From: Fragum whitleyi
Lineage: Eukaryota > Mollusca > Bivalvia > Cardiida > Cardiidae
Direction of reading: 5' to 3'
Length of the DNA stretch: 64,000 nt
NCBI GenBank assembly: GCA_948146395.1
Contig: OX411548.1
Coordinates: 33,240,912 to 33,304,911, forward strand
Both the position numbers and the translations under genes were made by a program. Shown here in pieces: positions 1-11,377 of this stretch. Each line of letters starts with the position of its first letter. Position 1 is the stretch's first letter. Under the pieces are notes generated by a model that was given only the letters and a program-made list of their open reading frames with translations, ran no database searches and was not told where the DNA came from.

Positions 1-898
1 GTTTCATGAAGATTGGACCATATTTGTTGCTTCTAGAGTGAAAACAAGAAAATTGTCATTAAGGCCCCTTTTCCCGTGATATGGCACGGATCCTTTCCAT
101 TTGAGCAATTTTTATAAGGGACCACCCAAGGTATATTTCTGCCAAGTCTGGTTGATTTTAACCCATAAGTTAAGGAGGAGATGTCGTTTAAAGATATTGT
201 TGACAAAATTGTCATTAAGGCGGCTTTTTCTGTGAGATGGCACCGATCCTTCCCATTTTCAATAGACTCCATCCTCATGACCTAACAAACATTCTGACAA
301 AGTTTCATGAAGATTGGACCGTATTTGTGGCTTCTGGAGTGAAAACAAGAAATTTGTCATTAAGGCCCCTTTTCCCGTGATATGGCACGGATCCTTTTCA
401 TTTGAGCAATTTTGATAAGGGACCACCCAAGGTATATTTCTGCCAAGTCTGGTTGATTTTAACCAATAAGTTTAGGAGGAGATGTCGTTTAAAGATATTG
501 TTGACAAAATTGTCATTAAGGCGCCTTTTTCTGTGAAATGGCACGGATCCTTCCCATTTTCAATAGACTTCATCCTCATGACCTAACAAACATTCTGACC
601 AAGTTTCATGAAGATTGGACCATATTTGTGGCTTCTAGAGTGAAAACAAGAAATTTGTCATCAAGGCCCCTTTTCCTGTGATATGGCACGGATCCTTTCC
701 ATTTGAGCAATTTTCATGAGGGACCACCCAAGGAATATTTCTGCCAAGTTTGGTTGATTTTGACCCATAAGTTTAGGAGGAGATGTCGCTTAAAGAAAAA
801 GTTGACGCCGTGACGGACAGACGAACAGATGGACAGACGGACCCCGGACAACGATCGATCACAATAGCTCCCTTGAGCACTTCGTGCTCAGGTGAGCT
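1..898 (+). repeat. HINE/pearl-like element, family A (5' end outside window)
   Basis: Three copies of a 301-bp unit begin at about 1, 302 and 603. Each is a dimer of two diverged halves of about 150 bp, recognisable by the shared AAGGC...TTTT...ATGGCAC..GATCCTT core. A GACGGACAGACG-type microsatellite follows at about 813-848. The element closes with a hairpin at 875-889 (GAGCAC-TTC-GTGCTC), itself bracketed by AGCTC and GAGCT. Tandem core, ACGG-type microsatellite and 3' hairpin is the layout known for bivalve pearl elements and Helentron-associated non-autonomous elements (HINEs). Assignment to that group is inference from layout. Short ORFs here are accidental. Confidence 0.7.
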
Positions 899-1499
899 AA
901 TAAGTTGACATTTTAACAAGGCATACCGAAGTAAAATTCAAAATAATAATATTTTTGTTCAACAATGACTGTAAGAGTCTCACAAGAGTCTTAAAACTAT
1001 AAATATTGGGTTTCACAACATTGGAATTTGTTTAAAATCCGGTCAAATATAACTGACAATAATACAGCCAGTCAGTCTGAGCCTTAAATGGAATAAAAGT
1101 AGGTCTGATCTTTCTGACCTCTTTTGTGCAAATAACATGACTAATCAAAAGTCCACTTCTATCAAAACATTTACCTGATTTCAAAAGGAATAAGATCTAG
1201 TGATAATTGTATGAAAAGGAGAATTTCTTGCAGGGAAATATTTATTGATCTATTATTCATTTTTCTTCTTAGGGAGAGGGATCATTCGGAACACCACTTG
1301 GCCAATCTCAGGATCGACCTCGGATGTACATATACAGACTATTTTAAAAAATTTCGGGAAAACCTTGGAAAAACTTAAATTGGCATTTGTCCTGGAAACT
1401 TTGAGTGAAAACATTCGACGTTGCCAACACTACTGGTTTAAGTCACTGTCGTGAAACCATCATATCCTTATATAAATATCTTTAGATTCTTAAATAACT
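899..1499. other. No gene recognised
   Basis: AT-rich sequence. A 69-codon ORF at 1245-1454 follows a pyrimidine-rich TTTTCTTCTTAG that could serve as a splice acceptor, but two frames stay open over part of it and neither gives a recognisable protein. It is not called as an exon. Confidence 0.3.
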
Positions 1500-1560
1500 G
1501 CTGAAAAATCTTAATTTTTGAGAATGATTCATCATTCTCAAAAATTTAAGATTTTTCAGC
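1500..1560. repeat. Near-perfect 61-bp palindrome
   Basis: Arms at 1500-1528 and 1532-1560 are inverted copies of each other (GCTGAAAAATCTTAA on the left, its complement on the right) around a loop of a few bases. It could be a fold-back element remnant; no target duplication was identified. Confidence 0.75.
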
Positions 1561-3898
1561 CATAATTTAATGTAAAAATATAAATCTAAAGGTAGCGCTG
1601 GTTGTTTCCGCGCTATTTTTTCTTTCTGCCTTACAAAATGTACAATTTTGTTACATATCCATCCTCCTTATATACATCTGAGGTCTGTTGCATGGTCAAG
1701 TGATGTTCCGAATGGGGGAGGGATTTGATTCTAAATAGATAAAACGAGGACCATGATAATCCTTAATTGTTCACCTGACCTGCAACTTGAGCTTTAATCT
1801 GCAAAGCTTGTTTCACAATAGCTCACCTTGAGCACTACATTTTCAGGCGAGTTCTAAAAAAAACTTACTTATCAGCAGAACGATAATTCATAATAATGCT
1901 GTTTTAAGCTTATTATATTTTTGCTTTGAGTTGCAGATTAATTTTCGTTCATAATGACTTATCATAAACAACCTATTTGTTAGCTAAAGTTCTCATATGA
2001 TTTTGTAGTAATTAGTTAAAGTATTTCACTTTAAAAGAAAATTCATCTTTATAAACTGAAAGTTTAATTACAATTATGTTAATTAGACATTCTATTCAGA
2101 GCAGAACAATCTTATATGACAATTAACATAATATGGATTCCAATTTTTGTGACAAAGAGGGCCATAACGGTACTGTGATGTGCACTTAAATGCAGCACAC
2201 ATTAAATAATCACAAAACATTAACATACAGCATGGGAACAAATGTTTGTTATTTGAGGTAAAATTCTGTTATTTGGTGAAACTATTTTCAGTCTATTATT
2301 ATTTGCAATATTCTAAAAATAAAGTATACTTAATGAAATTTATTATTTGCTGACATTGAAAAAAATCAAATAAATCAAAAGCTGAGAACATGTAATTAAT
2401 CTTTGTCTAGAGGCTAATATTATGGTCACAGAAAGCATGTGCAAAGATTCGAAACAATAATTTCATTAGAAAAATTAGAAGATATATCACAGATATACAT
2501 CAGTTGTAATTAAAAACTTAACCAAGCTTTCAAAGTCCTAAAAGGGTTAAAATTCCACTGAATTCAATTTAAGAATAATGAATCTTTGTCTGACATGATG
2601 GTCACAGAAGGAAGCATGTGCTTCAAAGCAATAGCTTTAGTAGAAACAGAGATTTGACACAGTTTCAGGTAAATCCTTAACCAAAGAATTATGCTGATGC
2701 CAATGCCAACACCTGAGTGACCCGAATAGCCCCTCTATTCTGTTAAATGTTGAGCTAAAAAGTTCAGTATTGGAAAGGTCATTGTAAGTAGTGAAGCTTG
2801 CATGGTTGTTAATGCTAGGACAGAAATAGTAACTCAAATTCAATCTACCTGTTCAATCCATTAAATCCATCAATACCCCCCTATCACTAATTGCTCTTCT
2901 ATATAATCCATGATTTTTGCCCTGGCAGGGTGGAGCCTAATTTAACGGTTGTTGCACTTAATGTTAAGGTATATCAGCTTTTATTTATAATAACTTACTT
3001 CAATGATTACCTTATATATAAGTAAAATTCGTTATTATGACTCGTCGATTGCATACAAATGTACTGTAATCACAAGTCACAATACCGTATTCAAGTTATA
3101 GTAGAGTGTTGAACAAACATTGAAGTGGATTTACTTTCTCTAAGCCTATGAATCCTTTAGGTTTTTGGATACAGTTACTTGCACACATTTACAATAATTG
3201 CCAACAAACTTTTGAATGAACCAAAAATATTGAAAAGTAAACTCACCAAATTATGCCATGGCTAAGCCATGCCCTGCCAGTTGAATAATAACCCAGCATA
3301 CAAAGATAAAATATCGACTATAGTTCCGCAAGAAAGAGTGAGGTCCGAGAAACTGTTATCTCCTATCATTTTCAATGTAAAATTGATCTTTGATCACTCA
3401 CTTGAAATTGCAGGTCTATAACTATTAAGACCATTTATGTAAACAAACACCGTTTGCCTCCATTCCATTTAAGTCAAAGTATAATTTGTTTAATCCTTAT
3501 TATCGTACCAAATTTAAATGTTGCTTCCAATTTTTTCCCCCATTTCAACAAGTCTGTCTCAGGTTTTTCAAATAATACTTAAATAGAAAGAAGACAGTGT
3601 TGATTTAGGTCAAAGTAGATGTCTGTGCAGGCTGATGTTAAGCTATACTGCATGCAAAAGCTTTGTGAACAGCTCATTTGTTTCAAACTTTATGGGAATA
3701 GTGGACCCATAAAAATATCACTAAATTTCAAAAAACTCATGATGTTTCACAATGTTGACCAAGGCCTCCTTATGAAATCATTAGGAAACCTAGTTTAATA
3801 GTGTTAAAATTCATTACTTCCAAAACATTGCGGAACCATCAAGGGTCCACTACCTTAACTCGTTTTCACACAATGTAGCTGTTTGAAGCTCCTGAAGA
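1561..3898. other. No gene recognised; one HINE terminus remnant
   Basis: AT-rich intergenic sequence with no ORF that looks coding. At about 1817-1856 a degenerate copy of the family A 3' terminus is visible (ACAATAGCTCACCTTGAGCA followed by a decayed hairpin). Nothing else was resolved. Confidence 0.4.
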
Positions 3899-3918
3899 AA
3901 TTGGACTTCAGAAACAAC

Positions 3919-3966
3919 ATGGAGAATAAAGAAATTGCTTATTACAAGCAATTTCTTCATTCTCCA
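3919..3966. repeat. Palindrome containing the AGAAATTGCTT hairpin
   Basis: Arms ATGGAGAAT..AGAAATTGCTT and their complement flank a short loop. The inner AGAAATTGCTT/AAGCAATTTCT hairpin is the same as the centre of the TTAA element family seen at 6896, 41963 and elsewhere, so this may be a relic of that family without its ends. Confidence 0.6.
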
Positions 3967-4078
3967 TATTGTTTGCTTCCCCAACAGACATAGATTGTTA
4001 ACATTTCATCAACTGCACTTTCTTTTCTTCATCATTTTGAGGTTGGACCAGTCTAAAATTTTATTAACTGTAAACAGC

Positions 4079-4327
4079 TTAACCCTAATGTCATGCTGAA
4101 TAAATTTTGGCTAAAAATTTTCATCAAAATCAAAGGGCATAAATCACTGAAATTACCCACTGCATGTCAATTTTTATTAAAAAAACTAAATATGTTGACA
4201 AATCTGGTTTGAAAGTGAGAAACAGGTGGTGTAGACTAACATCAGACTGCACATAGGTGCAGGCTGATGTTTGCCTATGGCTCCTGCCAAAGTAGGAATA
4301 TTCCGGGTTCAGCATGACAAGGGTTAA
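4079..4327 (-). mobile_element. TTAA-flanked MITE, family 2 (copy 1)
   Basis: The copy is bounded by TTAA on both sides, with inverted ends TTAACCCT..TCATGCTGAA and its complement TTCAGCATGACAAGGGTTAA. An internal palindrome reads CATCAGACTGCACATAGGTG followed by its complement. Length is about 249 bp with no coding capacity. TTAA duplication is characteristic of piggyBac and Kolobok superfamilies; which one mobilised this family cannot be told from the sequence. Confidence 0.8.
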
Positions 4328-4640
4328 ATTATTCTATGACATCACCTTGGATTTTTATTAAGCACAATTTGGACCATTTAACTAAACTTTATAGAGAGTA
4401 AACAGCCAGAGGACCTGTCTACCCATCTGTGATATATCAAAGTGGTTTGCCCATCAGTATATGATAACTTGATTGGTCTAAATAAGGTAAATTGATGATA
4501 ATTGAAGGGATGATAATTTACACGGGGAGACGCTGTGCCTGATACTGGTCCAATTAAAGTACTGAGAACGGACATTTCTAAAAGTTGTTGTCTTTTAACT
4601 GCGAAGGTTGAACTGAATCAAAAAGTGAGATACTGACCTC

Positions 4641-5027
4641 TTAACCCTTTGCTGTTTAATCCCTGCTTTTACGTGCCTGTGATTTTATCATTGAAAAAAA
4701 CAGTGTGAAACAAGAGCTGTCACTGTAAGATGACAATGCCCCCGACACCGCTTTGATTTAGAAGTTATGGCCAATGTTAAAGTTTTTGGACGGAATGACG
4801 GACGGACGGACAGACGGACGGACGGACGGACAAGTCAAATTTATGATGCCTCCCTATCGGGGGCATAAAAAGAAGAAATTGCTTCTGACAAGCAATTTCT
4901 TCTTTTTCCACACTATTTTCTACCCTACTGAATGGTTATTTTTCAAATTAAATCCACTTTAAATTTTCGTCTGCAAAACCTTTGAATTTGGACCAGTCCA
5001 AAATTTTGTAAAACAGGAAAGGGTTAA
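4641..5027 (-). mobile_element. TTAA-flanked MITE, family 1 (copy 1), split by a HINE-like insert
   Basis: Both ends show TTAA with inverted termini TTAACCCTTTGCTGTTT and ..AAACAGGAAAGGGTTAA. The central hairpin AGAAATTGCTTCTGACAAGC.. lies at about 4874. The copy is interrupted at about 4712-4871 between TGTGAAA and AAGAAGAAATTG; the uninterrupted relative at 41963 shows the empty site. Confidence 0.85.
4712..4871 (+). mobile_element. Short HINE/pearl-like element inserted in the MITE
   Basis: It starts CAAGAGCTGTCAC and carries GCCCCCGACA near the 5' end, then a (GGACGGAC)n-type microsatellite at about 4790-4830. It ends with a CCTCCCTATCGGGGGCATAA hairpin followed by A residues. The 5' ATGCCCCC and 3' GGGGGCAT are inverted copies (subterminal inverted repeats). 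There is almost no tandem core, so this is a minimal member. Confidence 0.7.
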
Positions 5028-5439
5028 ATGATTGAAATATAAGACAATTTTGTTGAGAAAGAACAAAATGATCGCAACATACAGAAAATTTCTTTTAGTC
5101 CTTTATTTTTTTTATAAATGAACTTTCATAAGGGTGACTGGTCAAAATTTTTTTGGCATAAGCTTAGGGTAAAGCTATGGCCACAGTGCAATTCAAAGTT
5201 GGCCGCTCAGACATACAATCATGAGATCCCAGGTTAGATCATTCTTATCTGCCATCTTCCCCTTAACTGGGATCTTAGCATACCTACAGGCTAAAAAAGG
5301 ATTATAGTGGGAGTTCCTATGTGAGAGGTGCCAGGCACATATGGTTAGGTGAATGTTCCCTCCACCCTTATATTACTAAAGTGTCATAAAAGGTAGAGTT
5401 ACACTCAATTCTATCAGTTAATCAATCTTAAGGAATAAG
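5028..5439. other. No gene recognised
   Basis: AT-rich intergenic sequence; no supported ORF, RNA gene or recognisable repeat. Confidence 0.3.
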
Positions 5440-5760
5440 ACAAGATGTGTTTTTGAAACACTAATGCCCCTGTCACAGCATTTTTTTTTCAAAGTTTGAC
5501 CTTGACAGATGACCTTGACCTTGTCACATGACCTTGACTTTGGTATCAGCAGATGCGGATCATTGAGATCTATCATCATGCCAAATATGAGCCTTGTATC
5601 TTGAATAGGCTTGAAGATATTGGCAAAGGTTTAGTTTGGTTAAGATTTCGGACAGATGGACGGACAGACGGACGGACAGACAGACGGACAGACAGACAGA
5701 CAGACAGACGGACATAAGTAAAACAATATGCCCCCGATCTCTCGATACTGGGGCATAAAA
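5440..5760 (+). mobile_element. HINE/pearl-like element, ATGCCCC family (copy 1)
   Basis: It begins ACAAGATGTGTTTTTGAAAC with ATGCCCCTG, continues through a segment rich in GACCTTGAC repeats, then a GGACAGACGGACGG-type microsatellite at about 5650-5712. It ends with ATGCCCCCGATCTCTCGATA plus GGGGCATAAAA, a hairpin. The 5' ATGCCCC pairs with the 3' GGGGCAT. Close relatives lie at about 10470 and 12643, and a decayed one at 30640. Minus-strand ORFs across it are repeat artefacts. Confidence 0.75.
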
Positions 5761-6464
5761 AATATAGCTTGATTGAAGGCAGCATTCTTTTAATCAGCAG
5801 ATTAAGACTCAACAATAATTCTGACAAGAATGGAAATAGAAGTATTATTTTTTTATTTAAAGTTTTGATATATTCTCCAAGAAAATTTCCCGTTCCCTTA
5901 TTACTTCTCCCAACTTGAGATGCTTCATGGCAAGTACTTTAAGTACATAGCTTCTTTCAATGATCCTCCCCCTACTTGAAATATTTCTAGTTTAGCATTA
6001 TAAATCCTTCCTCTATTTGAAAGGTTTCCTTCAAGCCTTGAATTATATCTTAGACTGTCAGAAAGAACTACGTGGCACCAAACATGGTTCAAGGAACTTT
6101 CTTATATATTGACTATCTATTCCATACACTCTATATCCATGATTAAACTACAGATCTAATTTTCCCTAGAACTCTTCTATATCCAGAGAATCAATTTCCA
6201 TGAGTAATATCTGGGCGCCTTAAGTAATTGGAACCACAGCAAAATATTATCAAGACAGGACAAAAAGACATGCTTGATTATGAATTTAGCAGCCTCCAAG
6301 AAATTCCTAGAAATTTCAAATTGATTGATCTTTTCTACGGCAACAGATTAAATATATTCAATATGCACCGTTTTTCTGAGGAAGAAACTTAAGAAATAAA
6401 ACAAGAATTTCTTCCTTGTTAATATTACACTATCAGTGACATTTTAAGCTATTTTTGTCTTGGT
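5761..6464. other. No gene recognised
   Basis: AT-rich intergenic sequence without supported features. Confidence 0.3.
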
Positions 6465-6835
6465 TGTTTGAATGGGGTTTTATGCTGTTTCAACAATCTT
6501 TCAGTTCTATTGCATCTTTGCAAGCCAAGGGTTCTAGCTCCACTATTCCTTGCAGTATGGAACATAGTGGAGCTAGTACCCTTGGTTTGTGAAGATGGTA
6601 ATATCGCAGTAGCTGGAGCACCTCACAATGAATTCATGATCTTTCTAACACCAGTGCTACCATTACATTCTTTTCTAGCCTCCTGCTGCTATCTGACTTA
6701 GGTCTACAATTATCAACCAATTGGTAGGAGACAAAAAGTCTGAGATAATGAGTGCCACCATCATTCTGGAATCGAATCTGTGACCTCTAGATTGATATTC
6801 TGATGTGTTACAAACTGCATTATAGTGGACGCTCT
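6465..6835 (-). mobile_element. tRNA-derived SINE (copy 1, minus strand)
   Basis: On the minus strand the copy reads from a decayed tRNA-like head (about 6770-6835, with GGTCACAGATTCGATTCCAG as a box-B-like segment). The body follows with TAGACCTAAGTCAGATAGCA and GCTCCAGCTACTG, and the 3' end contains TTGAAACAGCATAAAACCCC. The body and tail match copies at 18955, 23620 and 51785. About 100 bp at 6515-6590 form an inverted repeat (AAGGGTTCTAGCTCCACTAT and its complement) that may be a later insertion. Confidence 0.7.
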
Positions 6836-6895
6836 CTATTAGCTATTATCATGTTTTTTTGTCATTCAAGTCTCGCTATAGTTTACCTAAAGCAG

Positions 6896-7125
6896 TTAAC
6901 CCTTTCCTTTTTTACAAAATTTTGGACCTGTCCAAATTCAAAGGTTTTGCAGACGAAAATTTAAAGTGGATTTAATTTGAAGAATAACCATCCAGTAGGA
7001 TAGAAAATAGTGTGGAAAAAGAAGAAATTGCTTGTCAGAGGCATTTCTTCTTTTATTCACAATGTTTTCTCAATCATAAAATCACAGACACGTAAAAAAG
7101 CAGGGATTAAACAGCAAAGGGTTAA
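6896..7125 (+). mobile_element. TTAA-flanked MITE, family 1 (copy 2)
   Basis: TTAA at 6896-6899 and 7122-7125; termini CCCTTTCCT.. and ..AGCAAAGGG; central hairpin AGAAATTGCTTGTCAGAGGC. This is a complete, uninterrupted copy of about 230 bp with no coding capacity. Confidence 0.85.
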
Positions 7126-8277
7126 TTCAATGGGAGCCCAAAATAGTTCAAGTGCCACTATTTGTATTTACAAGGTTTAGGCTGATAAAATTTCTGGAAC
7201 AAACAAAAACATAAATCCTTACCTAGCAAGTTGTAAAATGGTTCATGTTGTCAGCATGCTCATCCCTGAAAATAAAATAAAGAAATATAGAATAGTAATT
7301 TCAGTGTTTCCATGTTCTAATAACATATTTAAGTCTCAGAGACTTGGAGACTTCTCAGAGTATTATAATAGTACTGTGGCGAAACCAGTGCTGTTAGCTC
7401 TTATTGGTATCATGATCAATTGTTTACCCACAGCACTACCTGTTGTACTTTATTTCTGTATAAAATACAATAAGTATTTTTGGAAACCCAAACGATAGAT
7501 CTGCAAGTCCAGAGTTTTAGGAACTCCGAAATCCCTCATTCCCCTTCCATGATCCTCCATGGCTATTTGATCATTTAGGAATCGAAATATTTTCAAAAGA
7601 ATTTTTATTACAAGCATGTAGCTCTGATGCTAATTAGTCACCGTTTACATCGAATCGACGAAGACCATCAAACAACCCTCTCAAGCTTGATTGATCACAA
7701 CAATTTTGTATCATAATGGAGAAATACTAGACAGAAATAACTTTCTGATCATAAATAACTCTGGAAATGTCCAAGTTATCAAATTTTTTGTGCAAAAGTA
7801 GTAAAAATATTTGCCAGGAAACTTGCGAAGTATGATAACATTACATATTTAATAGATTATGTAATTTTCACTCTGCGCATACAGTAAGACTTGAACCTTT
7901 ATTATTTGATAGAGTATTTAGATTGCTTGTTAGATCTAAACAATTGCAATTGTAAGGGCAAAGTGTTTTTTTTTTTTTTTTTTTTGAGTTCATTTGAGTT
8001 TAAAGTGCAATTGCCTACGCACATTGCCAAGAGCTAAGGCAATTGCACTTTATACTCCATTGAAGGCTGTGAAAATACGTTTATCCCTAAAATAATAACC
8101 TGGAAACTCTGTAAAACAAATTTATAATAAAGAGGTTGGTTGCATCAGAGGTCAATTAGAAGGAACAATCCAAAAATAGTTAGACTGGAATGTAGCATAA
8201 TTATTGCAGATTAAGAAAATCTATTCAACATGAAAAAATGTCACACTTGGTCTGTCTGTGCAGTCATGATAATGTGA
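7126..8277. other. No gene recognised; poly(T) tract and inverted repeat
   Basis: Contains a poly(T) run at about 7968-7985 next to an inverted repeat (TTTAAAGTGCAATTGCC at about 8000 and its complement at about 8038-8053). Two short ORFs (7238-7498 and around) have no recognisable product. Confidence 0.35.
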
Positions 8278-8412
8278 CCTGCCCTTTGTTCAGGAAGACA
8301 TAACTGTGCAATTTATTTGTGAATCGTAGCCCTGCTTTGCACGCAAGTGCATGTGCAAGGCAGGGTATAATTTGCAAACAGTCCTCACTGTTTTGTCATC
8401 CTGAATGGCAGG
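8278..8412. mobile_element. Palindromic MITE, family 3 (copy 1)
   Basis: Ends CCTGCCCTTTGTTCAGGA and its near complement TCCTGAATGGCAGG bracket a central CACGCAAGTGCATGTGCAAG segment followed by GGGTATAAT. The same ends and centre recur at 41360 and 61445. Confidence 0.6.
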
Positions 8413-10374
8413 ATTGATACTTTTAACAATTCAAAGATTGTCCATTTTCATGTACTGGGCCAAAATGATAAATTTTTCAAATCAATGTTTACACTTACCA
8501 AAACTAACCCTGAACAGAATAATAATAGCAATACCTCTGAAACGAGGCATGTTTCAAATCAAAATTAACTAATGAAACGCCTCTTTTCTGTGAATTATAA
8601 AAAATACAAACTTTAAAATTGCCCTTGATTTTGTGATTACATGGAGGGAACTTTAGAAAGATGTCAATGGAGCCTTTTTTCCCAGATATTGGTTTGTCAT
8701 TATGTAAGGTATTCCTAGTGTGAAGCAAGGGTAAAGAGAATGTGAAAATTACACTAAAAACGAATACTACATGTTATTCCTCTATTAGAGCTGAAATTTA
8801 AATGACTTTCACAGTCCAGTTTAAAAAATATTGAAAAAAATCCGTTTTCTTGAGTGGGTGGGGAAATCGGCCATAAGATAGGAAGGGGTCTATCTTAAAA
8901 TGTTGACTGTGCAACTAACTGTGTATAACCATGCGAACTATTTTATGTAATATATGTGACAGAAATGTTGTATGTTACAAACAGATAGTTTTGAATAAAC
9001 AATTTTAATCAAATAATGCATAGTTAGCCAGTATTTGAAGCCGGGAACAAAATAAGACGCCATTTTGTAATGCATTCTTGCTGCAGACATTTTCAAAGAA
9101 ACTCCTCTTTTTCAAAAAGTATTGATGGGGCAAAGCAAATACTTTTTCAAAAATTACTACAATACTTCAGGATTTCAGGCTAAAGGTATGAAAAATATTC
9201 ACTGTGGAAATATAGAGAAAATTGACAAAGAGTTATTCGCCCTTGAAATAAAAAAGAACCCATTTTTAACCAAAATTACGTTTATAACTCTCTTATCACA
9301 CTCAAGTATTTACCAAAATTGCTAAGTAAATTAAATTTGTTAAGGTCATTAATTTTCTTCAAAAAAATGCTGGAAAATCACTATTGTTCTTAAATTATTA
9401 CTTACATTCACTAATTCTTAATCTTAAGTGTCTAGCACACAAAGTGTGTCCAATTGCCTTTGAAATAATCAGAAGAATCCATGAAAAAAGTTTTTTTTTT
9501 CAGAAAGAAATGTAAAATATTTCTTTTAAACAAAAAGACTATTGCTTTTTATAGGGAAGCAATGTTTTCTCGGCATGGATTTTACTTTAATTATATATTT
9601 ACTCATTAACTGGAGTATGAATGAAAACTCTCTGTATATATGAAACCGCTAGTTGCTTTGTTTACGACACTCGTTTAGTAACTGAAATATTTTGCAAATG
9701 GACATATTAGGCCCCTTTTAAGGTTGCTTGATGTCTACATCAGGCCGAAAAACTTTTTTTCATCATAATTTATTTTGGCATAATAAAAAAAAAGTTTCTG
9801 TTAGTATAATCGTTTGCCTGTTTAAAAAAAATTGACTGAAAAGGGACATAATCTGTACAAAAATACATATTGGCATCTTCCTTGATGAATGGGTTGCTCT
9901 TTTAATGGTTTACATGTATGAATTGAAGTTTTGTTTAAATGCCTTTAGTAAAAACAGAGATATCGTGTTTCGTTTATAAGCGTAAGAACTTTTGTTATTA
10001 AATTTTTTCGGTAAATCGGATTCCGGCAGTCCTTTGGTTGGTACGCTAAAAGAAAGACAATTTCCTGCAATTTATTTTGATGTTTCGAGGTATTTTTGTA
10101 TAGATAAACATTTGGTTACAGTATCGCAAACTCATTCAAAATAAACAAAGTAATAAAATTTAAATATTTTGATCAATTTAATCAAATTTCAATTGAGTTT
10201 ATATAACTGGACGTCCTTTTTAGCAGGAACGTCCATGATAATGACGTCATCTAACCTACGTGCAAAACGACGCGCTTTGATAGGCGGAAAAAGCCGACAT
10301 TAACCGATTTAATTCCGATCTTCACACTAGGAATACCTTAACTCGAAAAGGATTTCTAATGATCATCAGAACAT
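8413..10374. other. No gene recognised
   Basis: AT-rich sequence. The 67-codon ORF at 9122-9325 is not recognisable and has AT-driven composition. A short CpG-richer patch occurs at about 10210-10330 (ACGTCC, GACGTCAT, ACGACGCGC). Confidence 0.3.
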
Positions 10375-10375
10375 T

Positions 10376-10657
10376 TTACACATTCCTGTTTTTCAAAATT
10401 TTGGACCTGTCCAAATTCAAAGGTTTTGCAGACAAAAGTTTAAAGTGGATTTAATTTGAAAAATGAAACATGAATGCCCCCGGAACAGCATTTTTTTTAA
10501 AGTTTGACCTTGACAAATGACCTTGACCTTGTCACATGACCTTGACTTTGGTACCAGCAGATGTGGATCATTGAGATCTATCATCATGCCAAATATGAGC
10601 CTTGTATGTCAAATACTTTTGGAGAAAAGGCAAAGGTTAAGTTTGGATAAGTTTTTG

Positions 10658-10704
<47 letters not shown>

Positions 10705-10897
10705 GGACATGAGTAAAACAATATGCCCCTGATCTCTCGATACGGGGGCATAATAACCATTCAGTAGGGTAGAAAATTATTAGTGTGGATAATAAAGAAA
10801 TTGCTTGTCAGAAGCAATTTCTTATTTTTTCACAATGTTTTCTCAATCATAAAATCACAGGCACATAAAAAGCAGGGATTAAACAGCAAAGGGTTAA
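10376..10897 (+). mobile_element. TTAA-flanked MITE, family 1 (copy 3), split by a HINE-like insert
   Basis: The 5' end has lost its TTAACCC (it starts CATTCCTGTTTTTC). The 3' end AACAGCAAAGGGTTAA is intact at 10894-10897, and the central AGAAATTGCTTGTCAGAAGC hairpin is present at about 10795. The copy is interrupted between ..TTTGAAAAAT and AACCATTCAG. Confidence 0.8.
10470..10752 (+). mobile_element. HINE/pearl-like element, ATGCCCC family (copy 2)
   Basis: It carries ATGCCCCCGGAAC near the 5' end, GACCTTGACC repeats, a long (GACA)n tract at about 10660-10705, then GACGGACATGAGTAAAACAA and the closing ATGCCCCTGAT..GGGGGCATAA hairpin. It is inserted in the MITE described at 10376. Confidence 0.75.
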
Positions 10898-11130
10898 GCA
10901 AGTTTGAGAAACAACAGTTTGCCAGACAAAAGTCATATTTATTTCTGTAATGCAGTGCACACAAGTATGTGTCTGCAGCTAGCATAATTTTCTATATTTG
11001 ACATTTCAAAACCATGATTAAATACATATTTGATTGTATGACAAAGTATGAATGATGCTGACATTTTGAAAAGCCGACAACATTCCAACAGCATTGGATA
11101 AACATAGCTACACATAGAATTATTTTTATT

Positions 11131-11377
11131 TTAACCCTTGTCATACTGAATAAATTTTAGCTAAAAATTTGCATCAAAATCAAAGGGCCAAAAGGACTGA
11201 AAGTACAAACAGTGGGTCAAATTTTATTTGAAAAACTAAATTTATTGACATTACTGGTTTGAAAATGAGAAACAGGTGGTGTAGACCAACATCAGACTGC
11301 ACATATGTGCAGGCTGATGTTTGTCTTTAGCTCCTGCCAAAGCAGGAATAATCCGGGTTCAGCATGACAAGGGTTAA
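11131..11377 (-). mobile_element. TTAA-flanked MITE, family 2 (copy 2)
   Basis: TTAA at 11131-11134 and 11374-11377; ends CCCTTGTCATACTGAA and TTCAGCATGACAAGGG; internal palindrome around TGCACATATGTGCA. This is a complete non-coding copy. Confidence 0.85.

Noticed and set aside
1245..1454. Possible exon after a splice-acceptor-like TTCTTCTTAG
   Set aside because: No recognisable product, no donor, competing open frames.
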